Source of the DNA: Sphingomonadaceae bacterium
GTDB lineage: Bacteria > Pseudomonadota > Alphaproteobacteria > Sphingomonadales > Sphingomonadaceae
Length of the DNA stretch: 64,000 nucleotides
Direction of reading: 5' to 3'
Assembly (NCBI GenBank): GCA_947463325.1
Contig: CANHQT010000001.1
Coordinates: 173,450 to 237,449, forward strand
In this document: piece after piece, positions 1 to 9,026 of the stretch
Numbering within the stretch: the stretch's first letter is position 1
How the letters are laid out: each line of letters begins with the position of its first letter
Notes under the pieces: model-generated
Told to the model about the DNA's origin: nothing
The model's database searches: none
What the model saw: the letters and a program-made list of their open reading frames with translations, nothing else
Translations under genes and position numbers: made by a program

Positions 1-2423
1 GCATTCTCGGCAAGCCTGGCGAGGCGGAAGCCCCTCAGGCAGCGCCTGAGCCGGCGCCCGAGCCGACGCCCGCACCGGCCCCCGTGGCGAAGGCGCCAGC
101 GCCTGCGCCTGCGCCAACCCCGTCGCGCGCGCCCGTTGACAGCCTTGAAAGCCGTCAGGAGCGTCAGGCCCGCCTGCTGCGCGAAGCAGAGGAAGCGCGT
201 CTGGCCTCGCTCGAGGAAGCGCGTCGGCGCGAAGAAGCCGAGAAGCAACAGGCAAGCGAGGAAGAGCGCCGCCGCGCCGAAGAGAATCGCCGCGCCGAAG
301 AAGAGGCGGCTCGCGCCGCTAGCGAAGCCGCTGCTGCCGCTGCCGCCGCTGCTGCTGTGGCCGCCGAAGAATCGCCCGCCGCTGACGCCGACGAAAGCGA
401 AGCCGCCCCGTCCCAAGGCGAAGAACGCTTTCCGCCGCCGCGCCGCTTCACACCTGTGGAAGCGCCCAAGCGCCCCGAACCCAAGGCTCCTTCACGCGAC
501 GGCAAGCGCGCCGGCGACAACCGGCGACAGTCGGGCAAGCTCACGGTCACCCGTGCGCTCGGTGATGATGAAGGTGCGCGCGCCCGTAGCCGTGCGGCTC
601 TGGAACGGGCGCGGGACAAGGAACGCCGCCGCGCCATGGCTGGCAGCAACCAGCCGCGCGAAAAGCAAGTGCGTGACGTGGTCGTGCCTGACGCGATCAC
701 CGTTCAGGAACTCGCCAACCGCATGGCGGAAAAGGGTGCGGATCTGGTGAAGGCCCTGTTCAAGATGGGCATGATGGTCACCGTCAACCAGACGATCGAC
801 CAGGATACCGCCGAACTGCTCGTCACCGAATTCGGTCATAATATCACCCGCGTGTCCGCTTCGGATATCGACATTGATACCGATAGCGATGTCGATGCGC
901 CTGAAACGCTGAAGGTGCGGCCGCCGGTCGTCACGATCATGGGCCATGTTGACCATGGCAAGACCAGCCTGCTCGATGCGTTGCGCGGCACCGCCGTCGT
1001 TTCGGGCGAGGCCGGGGGCATCACCCAGCATATCGGCGCCTATCAGGTGAAGACATCGTCGGGTGCGCTGGTCAGCTTCCTCGATACGCCGGGTCACGCT
1101 GCATTTACGGAAATGCGTGCGCGTGGCGCGAACATCACTGACATCGTCATTCTGGTGGTGGCGGCCGATGACGGGCTGATGCCGCAGACGATTGAGGCGA
1201 TCAATCACACCAAGGCCGCCGGCGTGCCGATGATCGTCGCGATCAACAAGATCGACAAGCCTGAGGCTAATCCGCAGAAAGTGCGTGAACGCCTGCTCGA
1301 ACATGAAATCGTGGTCGAGGCGATGGGCGGTGACGTTCAGGATGTCGAAGTATCGGCCCTCAAGGGCACCAATCTCGACAAGCTGGTCGATGCGATCGCC
1401 CTTCAGGCCGAGATTATGGAATTGCGCGCCAATCCCGATCGTGCGGCAGAAGCGACAGTGGTCGAAGCCAAGCTCGACAAGGGCCGTGGCCCGGTCGCCA
1501 CGGTGCTGGTGCGCCGCGGCACGCTCAGGACCGGAGACATTTTCGTCGTCGGGTCGGAAAGTGGCCGTGTCCGTGCGATGATCGATGACAAGGGCAAGCA
1601 GATCAAGGAAGCCGGTCCGTCGATGCCGGTCGAAGTGCTCGGCCTGGGCGGCGTGCCGTCGGCTGGCGATACGCTGACCGTGGTCGAGAGCGAGGCCCGT
1701 GCCCGTGAAGTCGCCTCCTTCCGTGCCGAACAGGCGCTGCGCAAGCGCACCGCCATGGCCCCGGCAAGCCTCGAAAACATGTTCTCCGCGCTTGAGGACA
1801 AGGCCCGGACCAAGGAATATCCCGTGGTCATCAAGGCCGACGTGCAGGGTTCGGTCGAAGCGATCGTCGGCGCGCTCCACAAGATCTCGACTGATGAGAT
1901 CAAGGTGCGCGTGCTCCATTCCGGCGTTGGCGCGATCACCGAAAGTGACGTTACGCTGGCCAGCGCATCGGGTGCGCCGATCATCGGCTTCAACGTCCGC
2001 CCCAATGCCAAGGCGCGCGAAGTTGCCAACCAGCGCAAGACGCGGATGAAGTATTTCGACGTCATCTATCACCTGACCGAGGACATCGCGAAGGAGATGG
2101 CAGGCGAGCTGGGTCCGGAAATCATCGAAACCGTGGTCGGCCGTGCCGAGGTCCGCGAAGTGTTCCCGGCGGGCAAGAAGGACAAGGCCGCCGGCCTCCT
2201 CGTGCTCGAAGGTTCGATCAAGAAGGGGCTGCACGCCCGCCTCACGCGCGAGGATGTCATCGTCTCGAAGACGACCATCGCCTCGCTCCGCCGCTTCAAG
2301 GACAATGTCGAGGAAGTGCGCGCCGGGATGGAGTGCGGCGTGTTGCTCGCCGACACCAACGACATCAAACCGGGCGACAATCTCGAGGTGTTCGAGGTCG
2401 AGGAACGCGCACGGACGCTTTAA
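1..2423 (+). CDS. infB: Translation initiation factor IF-2, 5' end missing
   Basis: IF-2 is the GTPase that brings initiator tRNA to the 30S subunit and promotes 50S joining. The reading frame is open from position 3 to the left edge, so the true start lies outside; the first visible residues ([11 protein letters not shown]) resemble the region after the N-terminal start of alphaproteobacterial IF-2, and the GTG at 84 is only an internal codon. 806 residues are visible: an Ala/Pro and charged Glu/Arg-rich linker, then the G domain with GHVDHGKT at about 941-965, DTPGH and NKID, then the beta-barrel and IF2-C domains ending in EVEERARTL. rbfA follows after 62 bases, as in most bacteria. Identity is certain; only the N terminus is unknown. 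Confidence 0.97.
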   Translation, partial: ILGKPGEAEAPQAAPEPAPEPTPAPAPVAKAPAPAPAPTPSRAPVDSLESRQERQARLLREAEEARLASLEEARRREEAEKQQASEEERRRAEENRRAEEEAARAASEAAAAAAAAAAVAAEESPAADADESEAAPSQGEERFPPPRRFTPVEAPKRPEPKAPSRDGKRAGDNRRQSGKLTVTRALGDDEGARARSRAALERARDKERRRAMAGSNQPREKQVRDVVVPDAITVQELANRMAEKGADLVKALFKMGMMVTVNQTIDQDTAELLVTEFGHNITRVSASDIDIDTDSDVDAPETLKVRPPVVTIMGHVDHGKTSLLDALRGTAVVSGEAGGITQHIGAYQVKTSSGALVSFLDTPGHAAFTEMRARGANITDIVILVVAADDGLMPQTIEAINHTKAAGVPMIVAINKIDKPEANPQKVRERLLEHEIVVEAMGGDVQDVEVSALKGTNLDKLVDAIALQAEIMELRANPDRAAEATVVEAKLDKGRGPVATVLVRRGTLRTGDIFVVGSESGRVRAMIDDKGKQIKEAGPSMPVEVLGLGGVPSAGDTLTVVESEARAREVASFRAEQALRKRTAMAPASLENMFSALEDKARTKEYPVVIKADVQGSVEAIVGALHKISTDEIKVRVLHSGVGAITESDVTLASASGAPIIGFNVRPNAKAREVANQRKTRMKYFDVIYHLTEDIAKEMAGELGPEIIETVVGRAEVREVFPAGKKDKAAGLLVLEGSIKKGLHARLTREDVIVSKTTIASLRRFKDNVEEVRAGMECGVLLADTNDIKPGDNLEVFEVEERARTL

Positions 2424-2485
2424 CCCTGTGTCATGGCGATCCCCGGCCGCAACCGGTGGGTCGCCTTGGCCGGCAATGATGAACC

Positions 2486-2884
2486 ATGGCTGCGAAACGC
2501 GAACAATCCGAAGGCCCCTCGGTCCGCCTGCTGCGGGTGGGAGAACAGGTGCGCCATATCCTTGCCGGGTTGCTCCAGCGCGGCGAGGTGCATGACGATG
2601 TGCTCGCCAGCCACCCGGTCAGCGTGACCGAAGTGCGCATGTCACCTGATCTGCGCCATGCCACCGTGTTCGTGAAGCCGCTGCTCGGCCGTGACGAGGA
2701 AGCCGTGCTCAAGGCGCTGAGGACCAACACCGCCTTTCTCCAGCGCGCGGTCGCCCGCGCGGTGCGCATGAAATATGCCGCGCGCCTCAAATTCATCGCC
2801 GACGAAAGTTTCGACGAGGGCAGCCATATCGACCGGCTGCTGCGCGATCCGCATGTCGCGCGCGATCTGGGCGAGGACGGTTAG
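2486..2884 (+). CDS. rbfA: Ribosome-binding factor A
   Basis: RbfA is a small KH-fold protein needed for late maturation of the 30S subunit and 16S 5' end processing. The 132-residue product has the family pattern: [14 protein letters not shown] near the N terminus, then [17 protein letters not shown], and a C-terminal HIDRLLRD segment. Length is normal. It lies directly after infB on the same strand, the usual order, and is very probably co-transcribed. A palindromic intergenic repeat lies just after its stop. Confidence 0.95.
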   Translation: MAAKREQSEGPSVRLLRVGEQVRHILAGLLQRGEVHDDVLASHPVSVTEVRMSPDLRHATVFVKPLLGRDEEAVLKALRTNTAFLQRAVARAVRMKYAARLKFIADESFDEGSHIDRLLRDPHVARDLGEDG

Positions 2885-2944
2885 AGCATTGTCACGTCAG
2901 GCAAAATCAGCTGACGACCCGGACCATGCCGCAGAACAACAGGA

Positions 2945-2986
2945 TAGAGCGGCGGCTTTGATTCAATCAGAACCGAACGCGCTCTA
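2945..2986. repeat. Palindromic intergenic repeat between rbfA and tdk
   Basis: TAGAGCG at 2945-2951 is mirrored by CGCTCTA at 2980-2986, around a central TGATTCAATCA that is itself an inverted repeat (TGATT/AATCA). A further TAGAGC at 2882-2887 just after rbfA can also pair with the right arm. From memory, elements of this layout (TAGAGC, TGATTCAATCA, GCTCTA) are scattered between genes in many alphaproteobacteria. Copy number elsewhere cannot be judged from this window. Confidence 0.6.
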
Positions 2987-3020
2987 GCGGCACTCGCGCC
3001 GGCGCGCTAACCGCTGACGC

Positions 3021-3614
3021 ATGGCCAAACTCTACTTCTACTATGCCAGTATGAATGCTGGGAAATCGACCACGCTGCTGCAGGCGGACTTCAACTACCG
3101 CGAACGTGGCATGGAGACGATGCTGTGGACCGCTGCGCTTGATGACCGGTATGAGGTCGGCGCGATCACCAGCCGCATCGGGCTGCAGGCGCAAGCGCAC
3201 AAGTTCACGCCCGAGACGGATCTCTTTGCAGATGTGCTGGCCGAGCATGGGCGCCGCCCCCTCGCTTGCGTGCTGGTGGATGAGGCACAGTTTCTGAGCC
3301 GCAATCAGGTGCTCGGCCTCGCACGCCTCGCTGATGAGGCGAACATTCCCGTCGTCACCTATGGCCTCAGGACAGATTTTGCCGCCAACCTCTTTCCCGG
3401 CTCGGCCGCGCTGCTCGGGCTGGCCGATACGCTCGTCGAATTGAAGGGCGTGTGCGAATGCGGGCGCAAGGCGACGATGAACCTTCGCGTCGATGCGTCG
3501 GGCCGCGCGGTGCTCGAAGGCGCGCAGACCGAGGTCGGCGGGAACGATCGCTATGTTGCGCTCTGCCGAAAGCATTTCACGGCTGCACGGGCGGAGGCCG
3601 CCCGGAGTGCGTGA
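3021..3614 (+). CDS. tdk: Thymidine kinase (type II)
   Basis: Phosphorylates thymidine to dTMP in the pyrimidine salvage pathway, in the cytosol. The 197-residue protein has the P-loop SMNAGKS at residues 10-16, the Walker B-like LVDEAQFL, the lasso and zinc region CECGRKA and a later VALCRKHF cysteine, as expected for the tetrameric bacterial enzymes. Length fits the family. It sits between rbfA and truB, where most bacteria have no nucleotide-salvage gene. The downstream acetyltransferase starts inside its last codons. No strong ribosome binding site is visible before the ATG. Confidence 0.95.
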   Translation: MAKLYFYYASMNAGKSTTLLQADFNYRERGMETMLWTAALDDRYEVGAITSRIGLQAQAHKFTPETDLFADVLAEHGRRPLACVLVDEAQFLSRNQVLGLARLADEANIPVVTYGLRTDFAANLFPGSAALLGLADTLVELKGVCECGRKATMNLRVDASGRAVLEGAQTEVGGNDRYVALCRKHFTAARAEAARSA

Positions 3615-4143
3615 GGCGCTCTATCGCCCGCTATCCGATGGCGATCTTGCGCTCGAACTGCTGGAGGAGCGGCATCGCGAAGGGTTGCGTGCCGCCTGCC
3701 TCGCCGATGCGGCCATTTGGGACATTTATGCGTCCAGCTTCAATGCCGCGCATTTCGATGCGGCCTTTGCCGGGCTGGTCGGCCATGACAGCCGTATGCC
3801 TTATGCGATCGTCGCTGCGGGCCGGATCGTCGGCATGACCGCCTGGCTGCGGCCCGACTGGACGGCGCAGACGGTCGAGATCGGCAACAGCTATATCGCG
3901 CCCGATGTGCGCGGCACGGGGCTTAATGGACGGGTGAAGCGGCTGATGCTGGGCCACGCTTTTGCTGCTGGCATCCGCCGCATCGAATTCCGCATCGACG
4001 AACGCAACGCCCGCAGCCAGGCTGCGGTGATAAAGCTGGGCGCCACCAAGGAAGGCGTGCTGCGTGCCGAACGCATCACCTGGACTGGCTATGTGCGTGA
4101 CACCGGCCTTTTCTCTATCCTCGCGGACGAGTGGCAGGGATGA
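3607..4143 (+). CDS. GNAT family N-acetyltransferase
   Basis: A probable acetyl-CoA dependent N-acetyltransferase of 178 residues; the substrate is unknown. The acetyl-CoA binding signature is RGTGLNGRVKRL, followed by FAAGIRRIEFRIDERNARSQ and a KLGATKEGVLR segment typical of RimJ/RimL-like GNAT proteins. The GTG at 3607 is chosen as start because it overlaps the tdk stop by 8 bases and has GGAG at 3593-3596 upstream; a longer frame from 3493 would overlap tdk by over 100 bases. Its stop overlaps the truB start (ATGA), so the two are probably translationally coupled. Confidence 0.85.
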   Translation: MREALYRPLSDGDLALELLEERHREGLRAACLADAAIWDIYASSFNAAHFDAAFAGLVGHDSRMPYAIVAAGRIVGMTAWLRPDWTAQTVEIGNSYIAPDVRGTGLNGRVKRLMLGHAFAAGIRRIEFRIDERNARSQAAVIKLGATKEGVLRAERITWTGYVRDTGLFSILADEWQG

Positions 4144-5075
4144 GTGGGGGAGGGAGTCTCCTGCTCAACGGCTGGCTGATCATCGACAAGCCCGTCGGTA
4201 TCGGCTCGACGCAGGTGGTCGGGGCGGTCAAGCGCGCCCTGCGCGAAGGCGGCTATGCCCCCACAAAGAAAGACATGCCCAAGGTCGGGCATGGCGGCAC
4301 GCTTGATCCGCTGGCGAGCGGGGTCCTCCCGGTGGCACTCGGCGAAGCGACCAAGCTCGCCGGGCGGATGCTCGATGCGAGCAAACTTTATGACTTCACT
4401 ATCGCTTTTGGCACGCAGACCGACGGGCTCGATGCCGAGGGCGCGGTGGTGGCGACCAGCGATGTCCGCCCGACCCTTGCCGAGGTGGAGGCAGTGTTGC
4501 CGCGCTTTACCGGCCCGATCGATCAGGTGCCGCCAGCCTATTCGGCGATTCTGATCGATGGCCAGCGCGCCTATGATCGCGCGCGCCGGGGCGAAGCGGT
4601 GGAGATGGTCGCGCGGCCGGTGACGGTCTTCGGCCTCGAAATCCGGGACGACACAGCAAGCGGGCAGCGACTGGAAAGCGTGACGCTCTCCGCTCACGTT
4701 TCCAAGGGTACCTACATCCGTTCCCTCGCGCGGGACATTGCGTTGGCGCTCGGAACAGTCGGCCATGTTGCCATGTTGCGGCGCACGCGCGCCGGTCCGT
4801 TCGGGCTCGATGCCGCGATTTCGCTGGACAAACTGGCCGATGCCGCTATGGCGCGCAGCCTTGAGGAGCTGCTTTTGCCAGTGGAGGCAGGGCTGGACGG
4901 TATCCCGGCTCTCCCTCTCGTGCCTGACGAGGCAAAGGCGATCGCCCAAGGGCGAACTCTTTTCGGGCAATCCGTGGATGACGGAGACTATCTGGCGATG
5001 GACGGCAAACGGCCGGTCGCGCTGGTTTCCGTTGCCGCCGGCACAGTGTCGGTGATCCGCGGGTTCAATCTTTAG
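4140..5075 (+). CDS. truB: tRNA pseudouridine(55) synthase
   Basis: Converts U55 of the T loop of nearly all tRNAs to pseudouridine. The 311-residue product has the catalytic aspartate motif [14 protein letters not shown], the N-terminal [13 protein letters not shown] motif, the conserved KLYDF and [10 protein letters not shown] segments, and a TYIRSLARD motif. The ATG at 4140 is preferred over the in-frame GTG at 4131 because it forms a four-base ATGA overlap with the upstream acetyltransferase stop. It is followed closely by rpsO, the classical order. Confidence 0.95.
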   Translation: MSGGGSLLLNGWLIIDKPVGIGSTQVVGAVKRALREGGYAPTKKDMPKVGHGGTLDPLASGVLPVALGEATKLAGRMLDASKLYDFTIAFGTQTDGLDAEGAVVATSDVRPTLAEVEAVLPRFTGPIDQVPPAYSAILIDGQRAYDRARRGEAVEMVARPVTVFGLEIRDDTASGQRLESVTLSAHVSKGTYIRSLARDIALALGTVGHVAMLRRTRAGPFGLDAAISLDKLADAAMARSLEELLLPVEAGLDGIPALPLVPDEAKAIAQGRTLFGQSVDDGDYLAMDGKRPVALVSVAAGTVSVIRGFNL

Positions 5076-5097
5076 ATCTGATACCGTGGGAAAAGAC

Positions 5098-5367
5098 ATG
5101 TCGATCACAACAGACCGCAAGGCCGAAGTCATCAAGGACAATGCGCGCGCCGCCAATGACACCGGCTCGCCTGAAGTTCAGGTCGCGATCCTCACCAGCC
5201 GCATCAATGCGCTGACCGACCATTTCAAGGATCACCACAAGGACAATCACTCGCGGCGCGGTCTGCTGATGATGGTCAACAAGCGGCGTTCGCTGCTCGA
5301 CTATCTGAAGCGCAAGGATGTGGAGCGTTACAACGCCCTCATCGCCAAGCTCGGCCTGCGCAAGTGA
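5098..5367 (+). CDS. rpsO: 30S ribosomal protein S15
   Basis: S15 is a primary binder of 16S rRNA helices 20-22 and starts assembly of the platform. Starting at the ATG at 5098 gives 89 residues beginning [12 protein letters not shown], the standard length; the GTG at 5086 would add four residues not expected in the family. GGGA lies just upstream as ribosome binding site. Conserved motifs include [35 protein letters not shown] and [10 protein letters not shown] terminator hairpin follows at once, and pnp lies further on. Confidence 0.97.
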   Translation: MSITTDRKAEVIKDNARAANDTGSPEVQVAILTSRINALTDHFKDHHKDNHSRRGLLMMVNKRRSLLDYLKRKDVERYNALIAKLGLRK

Positions 5368-5376
5368 CGTAAATGC

Positions 5377-5404
5377 TCGGCTCCCCATCGGGGAGCCGAT
5401 TTGC
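5377..5404 (+). terminator. Hairpin terminator after rpsO
   Basis: TCGGCTCCCC at 5377-5386 pairs perfectly with GGGGAGCCGA at 5390-5399 around a three-base ATC loop, followed by a short T-rich run. It is 10 bases after the rpsO stop. The T tract is weak, so it may attenuate rather than end transcription, or serve as a 3' processing and stability element between rpsO and pnp. Confidence 0.7.
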
Positions 5405-5413
5405 ATTTGCATC

Positions 5414-5434
5414 ACCCCGGGCCTGATCCGGGGT
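5414..5434. repeat. Short palindromic (REP-like) repeat in the rpsO-pnp gap
   Basis: ACCCCGG at 5414-5420 and CCGGGGT at 5428-5434 form a perfect inverted repeat around GCCTGAT. From memory, this pattern (CCCGG, a CTGAT-type centre, CCGGG, then TCCAG) is a common scattered intergenic element of sphingomonads and other alphaproteobacteria. The remaining gap to pnp (5435-5638) holds further GC-rich inverted segments but no gene that I can support. Confidence 0.5.
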
Positions 5435-5638
5435 CCAGAAACACCAGCGCATCCGCGCTGTCCCACGCCCGCACTGGGTCCCGGTCCAACGCCGGGAAGA
5501 CGGGTAACCAAGGGGCTCCCTTCGCATTCGGCGAAGGTGGCCATGGGGCGCAACAGGGCCCCGACCGCTCGCAGGCCGGTTCGCCTGCCACCAACGAAGA
5601 GGCCCCGGCATCGCAATAGGGCGGCCGGGTGAAATCAT

Positions 5639-7969
5639 ATGAGCATGTTCAATACCAAGACCGTCTCCATCGAATGGGGCGGCAAGACGCTGACTCTGGA
5701 AACCGGGCGTATCGCCCGCCAGGCCGACGGCGCGGTTCTCGCCACCTATGGCGACACGGTGGTGCTGTGCGCCGTCACCGCGGCAAAGTCGGTCAAGGAA
5801 GGGCAGGATTTCTTCCCGCTCACCGTCCACTATCAGGAAAAATTCTCGGCTGCAGGGCGCATCCCTGGCGGCTTCTTCAAGCGTGAGCGCGGTGCGACCG
5901 AAAAGGAAACGCTGGTTTCGCGCCTCATCGACCGTCCGGTCCGCCCGCTGTTTCCGGAAGGTTTCTACAACGAAATCAACGTTATCGCTCAGGTGCTGAG
6001 CTATGACGGCGAAACCGAGCCGGATATTGTGGCGATGGTTGCCGCCTCGGCTGCCCTCACCATTTCGGGCGTGCCTTTCATGGGCCCGATCGGCGCCGCA
6101 CGCGTCGGCTTCAAGGATGGCGAATATCAGCTGAACCCGAGCATGGCCGAAGTCGCCGAAGGCCGGCTGGATCTCGTCATCGCCGCCACCAATGACGCGG
6201 TGATGATGGTCGAATCCGAAGCCAAGGAACTGACCGAAGCCGAAATGCTCGGCGGCGTGATGTTCGCGCACAAGGAAATCCGCAAGGTCATCGACGCGAT
6301 CATCGATCTCGCCGAACAGGCCGCCAAGGATCCGTGGGAAATCGACCTCACCGACAACACGGCCGACATCAAGGCGAAGCTCAAGGATCTGGTCGGTGCC
6401 GATATCGCCGCCGCCTACAAGCTGACCAACAAGTCGGCGCGTTCGGATGCGCTCAATGCCGCCCGCGCCAAGGCGAAGGAAGCCTTTGCCTCGGAAAGCC
6501 CGCAGACCCAGATGGTCGCCATCAAGACCATGAAGAAGGTCGAGGCGGACATCGTGCGCGGTGCGATCCTCAAGGACGGCCAGCGGATCGACGGCCGCAC
6601 CACCACCCAGGTGCGCCCGATCGAGATCATGACCGGCTTCCTGCCGCGCACCCATGGTTCGGCGCTGTTTACCCGCGGTGAAACGCAGGCGATCTGCACC
6701 ACCACGCTGGGCACCAAGGACGCCGAGCAGATGATCGATGGCCTCGATGGCCTCAGCTACTCGCGCTTCATGCTGCACTATAACTTCCCGCCCTATTCGG
6801 TCGGTGAAGTGGGTCGCTTCGGTGCGCCGGGCCGCCGCGAAGTCGGCCATGGCAAGCTGGCATGGCGCGCGCTGCACCCTGTGCTGCCGAGCCACGATGA
6901 TTTCCCCTACACCATCCGCATCCTCTCCGACATCACCGAGTCGAACGGCTCGTCCTCGATGGCGACGGTGTGCGGTGGCTGCCTTTCGATGATGGACGCC
7001 GGCGTTCCGATCACCTCCCCGGTGAGCGGCATCGCCATGGGCCTGATCCTCGAAGGCAAGGATTACGCGATCATCAGCGACATCCTGGGTGACGAAGACC
7101 ATCTCGGTGACATGGACTTCAAGGTCGCTGGCACCGCCAAGGGCATCACCACGATGCAGATGGACATCAAGGTTGCCGGCATCACGCAGGAAATCTTCGA
7201 AAAGGCACTGGCGCAGGCGGCCGAAGGTCGCACGCACATCCTGGGTGAGATGGCCAAGGCGCTGGGTGAAGCACGCACCGAATTGTCGGCGCATGCCCCG
7301 CGCATCGAAACGATGCAGATCGACAAGTCGAAGATCCGCGACGTCATCGGTACCGGCGGCAAGGTGATCCGTGAGATCGTCGCCACCACCGGTGCCAAGG
7401 TCGACATCGACGACGAAGGTGTGATCAAGATCAGCTCGTCGGATGTGAAGCAGATCGAAGCCGCGATGAACTGGATCAAGGGCATCGTCGAAGAGCCCGA
7501 GGTCGGCAAGATCTACAACGGCAAGGTCGTGAACATCGTCGATTTCGGCGCGTTCGTGAACTTCATGGGCGGCAAGGACGGCCTCGTCCACGTTTCCGAA
7601 ATGCGCAATGAGCGCGTCGAGAAGGTGAGCGACGTCGTTTCCGAAGGCCAGGAAGTGAAGGTCAAGGTGCTCGAAGTCGATCCGCGCGGCAAGGTTCGCC
7701 TGTCCATGCGCGTCGTCGATCAGGAAACCGGCGAAGAGCTCGAAGACACCCGCCCGCCGCGTGAACCGCGTGAAGGCGGTGATCGCGGTCCGCGCGGCGA
7801 CCGTGGCGATCGTGGTGGTCGCGATGACCGCGGCGGCCGTCGCCGCCCCGGCGGTGACCGTGATCGTGGTCCGCGCGGTGATCGCGGCGATCGTGGCCCG
7901 CGTCGTGAGAGCAACGACGGTCCGGAAGACGGCGGCCATGTCCCCGCCTTTCTGAAGGGCGACGACTGA
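5639..7969 (+). CDS. pnp: Polyribonucleotide nucleotidyltransferase (PNPase)
   Basis: A 3'-to-5' phosphorolytic exoribonuclease central to mRNA turnover. The 776-residue protein has two RNase PH-like domains ([22 protein letters not shown], then [11 protein letters not shown] and [13 protein letters not shown]), a KH domain with [12 protein letters not shown], and an S1 domain ([18 protein letters not shown]). The C-terminal tail after about residue 700 is an unusual Arg-Gly-Asp rich low-complexity stretch encoded by imperfect DNA repeats. ATG 5639 is used; ATG 5645 is possible. A strong terminator follows. Confidence 0.97.
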   Translation: MSMFNTKTVSIEWGGKTLTLETGRIARQADGAVLATYGDTVVLCAVTAAKSVKEGQDFFPLTVHYQEKFSAAGRIPGGFFKRERGATEKETLVSRLIDRPVRPLFPEGFYNEINVIAQVLSYDGETEPDIVAMVAASAALTISGVPFMGPIGAARVGFKDGEYQLNPSMAEVAEGRLDLVIAATNDAVMMVESEAKELTEAEMLGGVMFAHKEIRKVIDAIIDLAEQAAKDPWEIDLTDNTADIKAKLKDLVGADIAAAYKLTNKSARSDALNAARAKAKEAFASESPQTQMVAIKTMKKVEADIVRGAILKDGQRIDGRTTTQVRPIEIMTGFLPRTHGSALFTRGETQAICTTTLGTKDAEQMIDGLDGLSYSRFMLHYNFPPYSVGEVGRFGAPGRREVGHGKLAWRALHPVLPSHDDFPYTIRILSDITESNGSSSMATVCGGCLSMMDAGVPITSPVSGIAMGLILEGKDYAIISDILGDEDHLGDMDFKVAGTAKGITTMQMDIKVAGITQEIFEKALAQAAEGRTHILGEMAKALGEARTELSAHAPRIETMQIDKSKIRDVIGTGGKVIREIVATTGAKVDIDDEGVIKISSSDVKQIEAAMNWIKGIVEEPEVGKIYNGKVVNIVDFGAFVNFMGGKDGLVHVSEMRNERVEKVSDVVSEGQEVKVKVLEVDPRGKVRLSMRVVDQETGEELEDTRPPREPREGGDRGPRGDRGDRGGRDDRGGRRRPGGDRDRGPRGDRGDRGPRRESNDGPEDGGHVPAFLKGDD

Positions 7970-8018
7970 TCCATTGCGAGAGCCGCTCTCCTGTCCGGGA
8001 GCGACTGTCGAACCAAAG

Positions 8019-8048
8019 AGCCCCGCGCCCACCGGCGCGGGGCTTTTT
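8019..8048 (+). terminator. Rho-independent terminator of the infB-pnp operon
   Basis: A perfect 11-base-pair stem, AGCCCCGCGCC at 8019-8029 and GGCGCGGGGCT at 8034-8044, with a CACC loop and a run of five T ending at 8048. It lies 50 bases after pnp and just before the convergent SDR gene. Confidence 0.93.
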
Positions 8049-8058
8049 CCTTGAGGGG

Positions 8059-8844
8059 CTAATCCCCCGGCGAAGCAGCGGTGCCAGCGGTGAGGCCGCC
8101 GTCGATGGCAATCTCCGCACCGGTCACATAGGCCGCTTCGTCGCTTGCCAGCATGACAGCGACGGCGGCGACTTCCTCGACCGTGCCGAAGCGTTTGAGC
8201 GGGGTATCCGCGACCATCGCTGCCATGCGCTCCTCGCGTCCCGGCGCATCGCCGATCAGCGCTTCCCACATGTCGGTCAGGATCGCGCCGGGGTGCAGCG
8301 AGTTGCACCGGATGGCGAGGCCCTGCCCGGCGCAATAGAGCGCCACGCTCTTGCTGTGATTGCGGATCGCCGCCTTGGATGAGGCATAGGCTGCCGCGCC
8401 TGGCACGCCCACCATCCCCGATCGCGAGGACAGGTTGATGATGGAGCCCTTGCCGCCGGCCGCCCGCATGGCGCGGATCGCATAGCGGCATCCCAGAAAT
8501 GTGCCGTCGAGGTTGGTGGCATGCACCCGCCGCCATTCCGCGAGGCTGACATGTTCGGGATCATGCGCCGCCGGTCCATCCTCGAACCCGGTGATCCCGG
8601 CATTGTTGACGACCACGTCGATGCGCGGGCGGAGCGCTAACAGCGTGTCCCATGCCGCCTCGTCGGCGACGTCCATCGCGTGAAACTGTGCCCCGATGCT
8701 CGCAGCGGTTGCGGTGCCGCGCTCGGCATCGATATCGGTGATGAGAACGTCCGAGCCCTCGCGGACGAAGGCGGCGGCGATTGCGGCACCGATGCCGCGC
8801 GCCCCGCCGGTGACAAGCGCCTGCTTGCCTGACAGTCTTGCCAT
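8059..8844 (-). CDS. SDR family oxidoreductase
   Basis: A classical short-chain dehydrogenase/reductase of 261 residues, NAD(P)-dependent, substrate unknown. It shows the cofactor motif TGGARGIG near the N terminus, VVNNAGI, a catalytic serine (NLSSRSG) and YASSK for the Tyr-x-x-x-Lys pair, ending in the usual [15 protein letters not shown]. The ATG at 8844 ([11 protein letters not shown]) is chosen because upstream in-frame residues do not resemble the family. It stands alone between the pnp terminator and the smc gene, with no pathway neighbours to suggest a substrate. Confidence 0.85.
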   Translation of the reverse strand: MARLSGKQALVTGGARGIGAAIAAAFVREGSDVLITDIDAERGTATAASIGAQFHAMDVADEAAWDTLLALRPRIDVVVNNAGITGFEDGPAAHDPEHVSLAEWRRVHATNLDGTFLGCRYAIRAMRAAGGKGSIINLSSRSGMVGVPGAAAYASSKAAIRNHSKSVALYCAGQGLAIRCNSLHPGAILTDMWEALIGDAPGREERMAAMVADTPLKRFGTVEEVAAVAVMLASDEAAYVTGAEIAIDGGLTAGTAASPGD

Positions 8845-9026
8845 GATGGGTCTTTCGTGAAGCCTGTTCGTCTGTGGCGATGGTTTTCGCATCGCCGTGG
8901 AGCGCAACCAACGTATGCGCCATGGCGGTTCAGAGGGTCATCACACCTTACTCCTGCAGACAGGAGGCCATTATCTGGCTGATGTGTGGGCCGGTCAAGC
9001 GCGGCAAGGACGCGATGGCGCTGCCG

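Noticed and set aside
492..2234. A 580-codon minus-strand frame opposite infB
   Set aside because: Complement shadow of infB with low-complexity composition and no motif.
5339..8536. A 1065-codon open frame on the minus strand opposite pnp
   Set aside because: It mirrors pnp codons in high-GC DNA (His/Asp/Arg-rich, no domain). pnp is certain on the plus strand.
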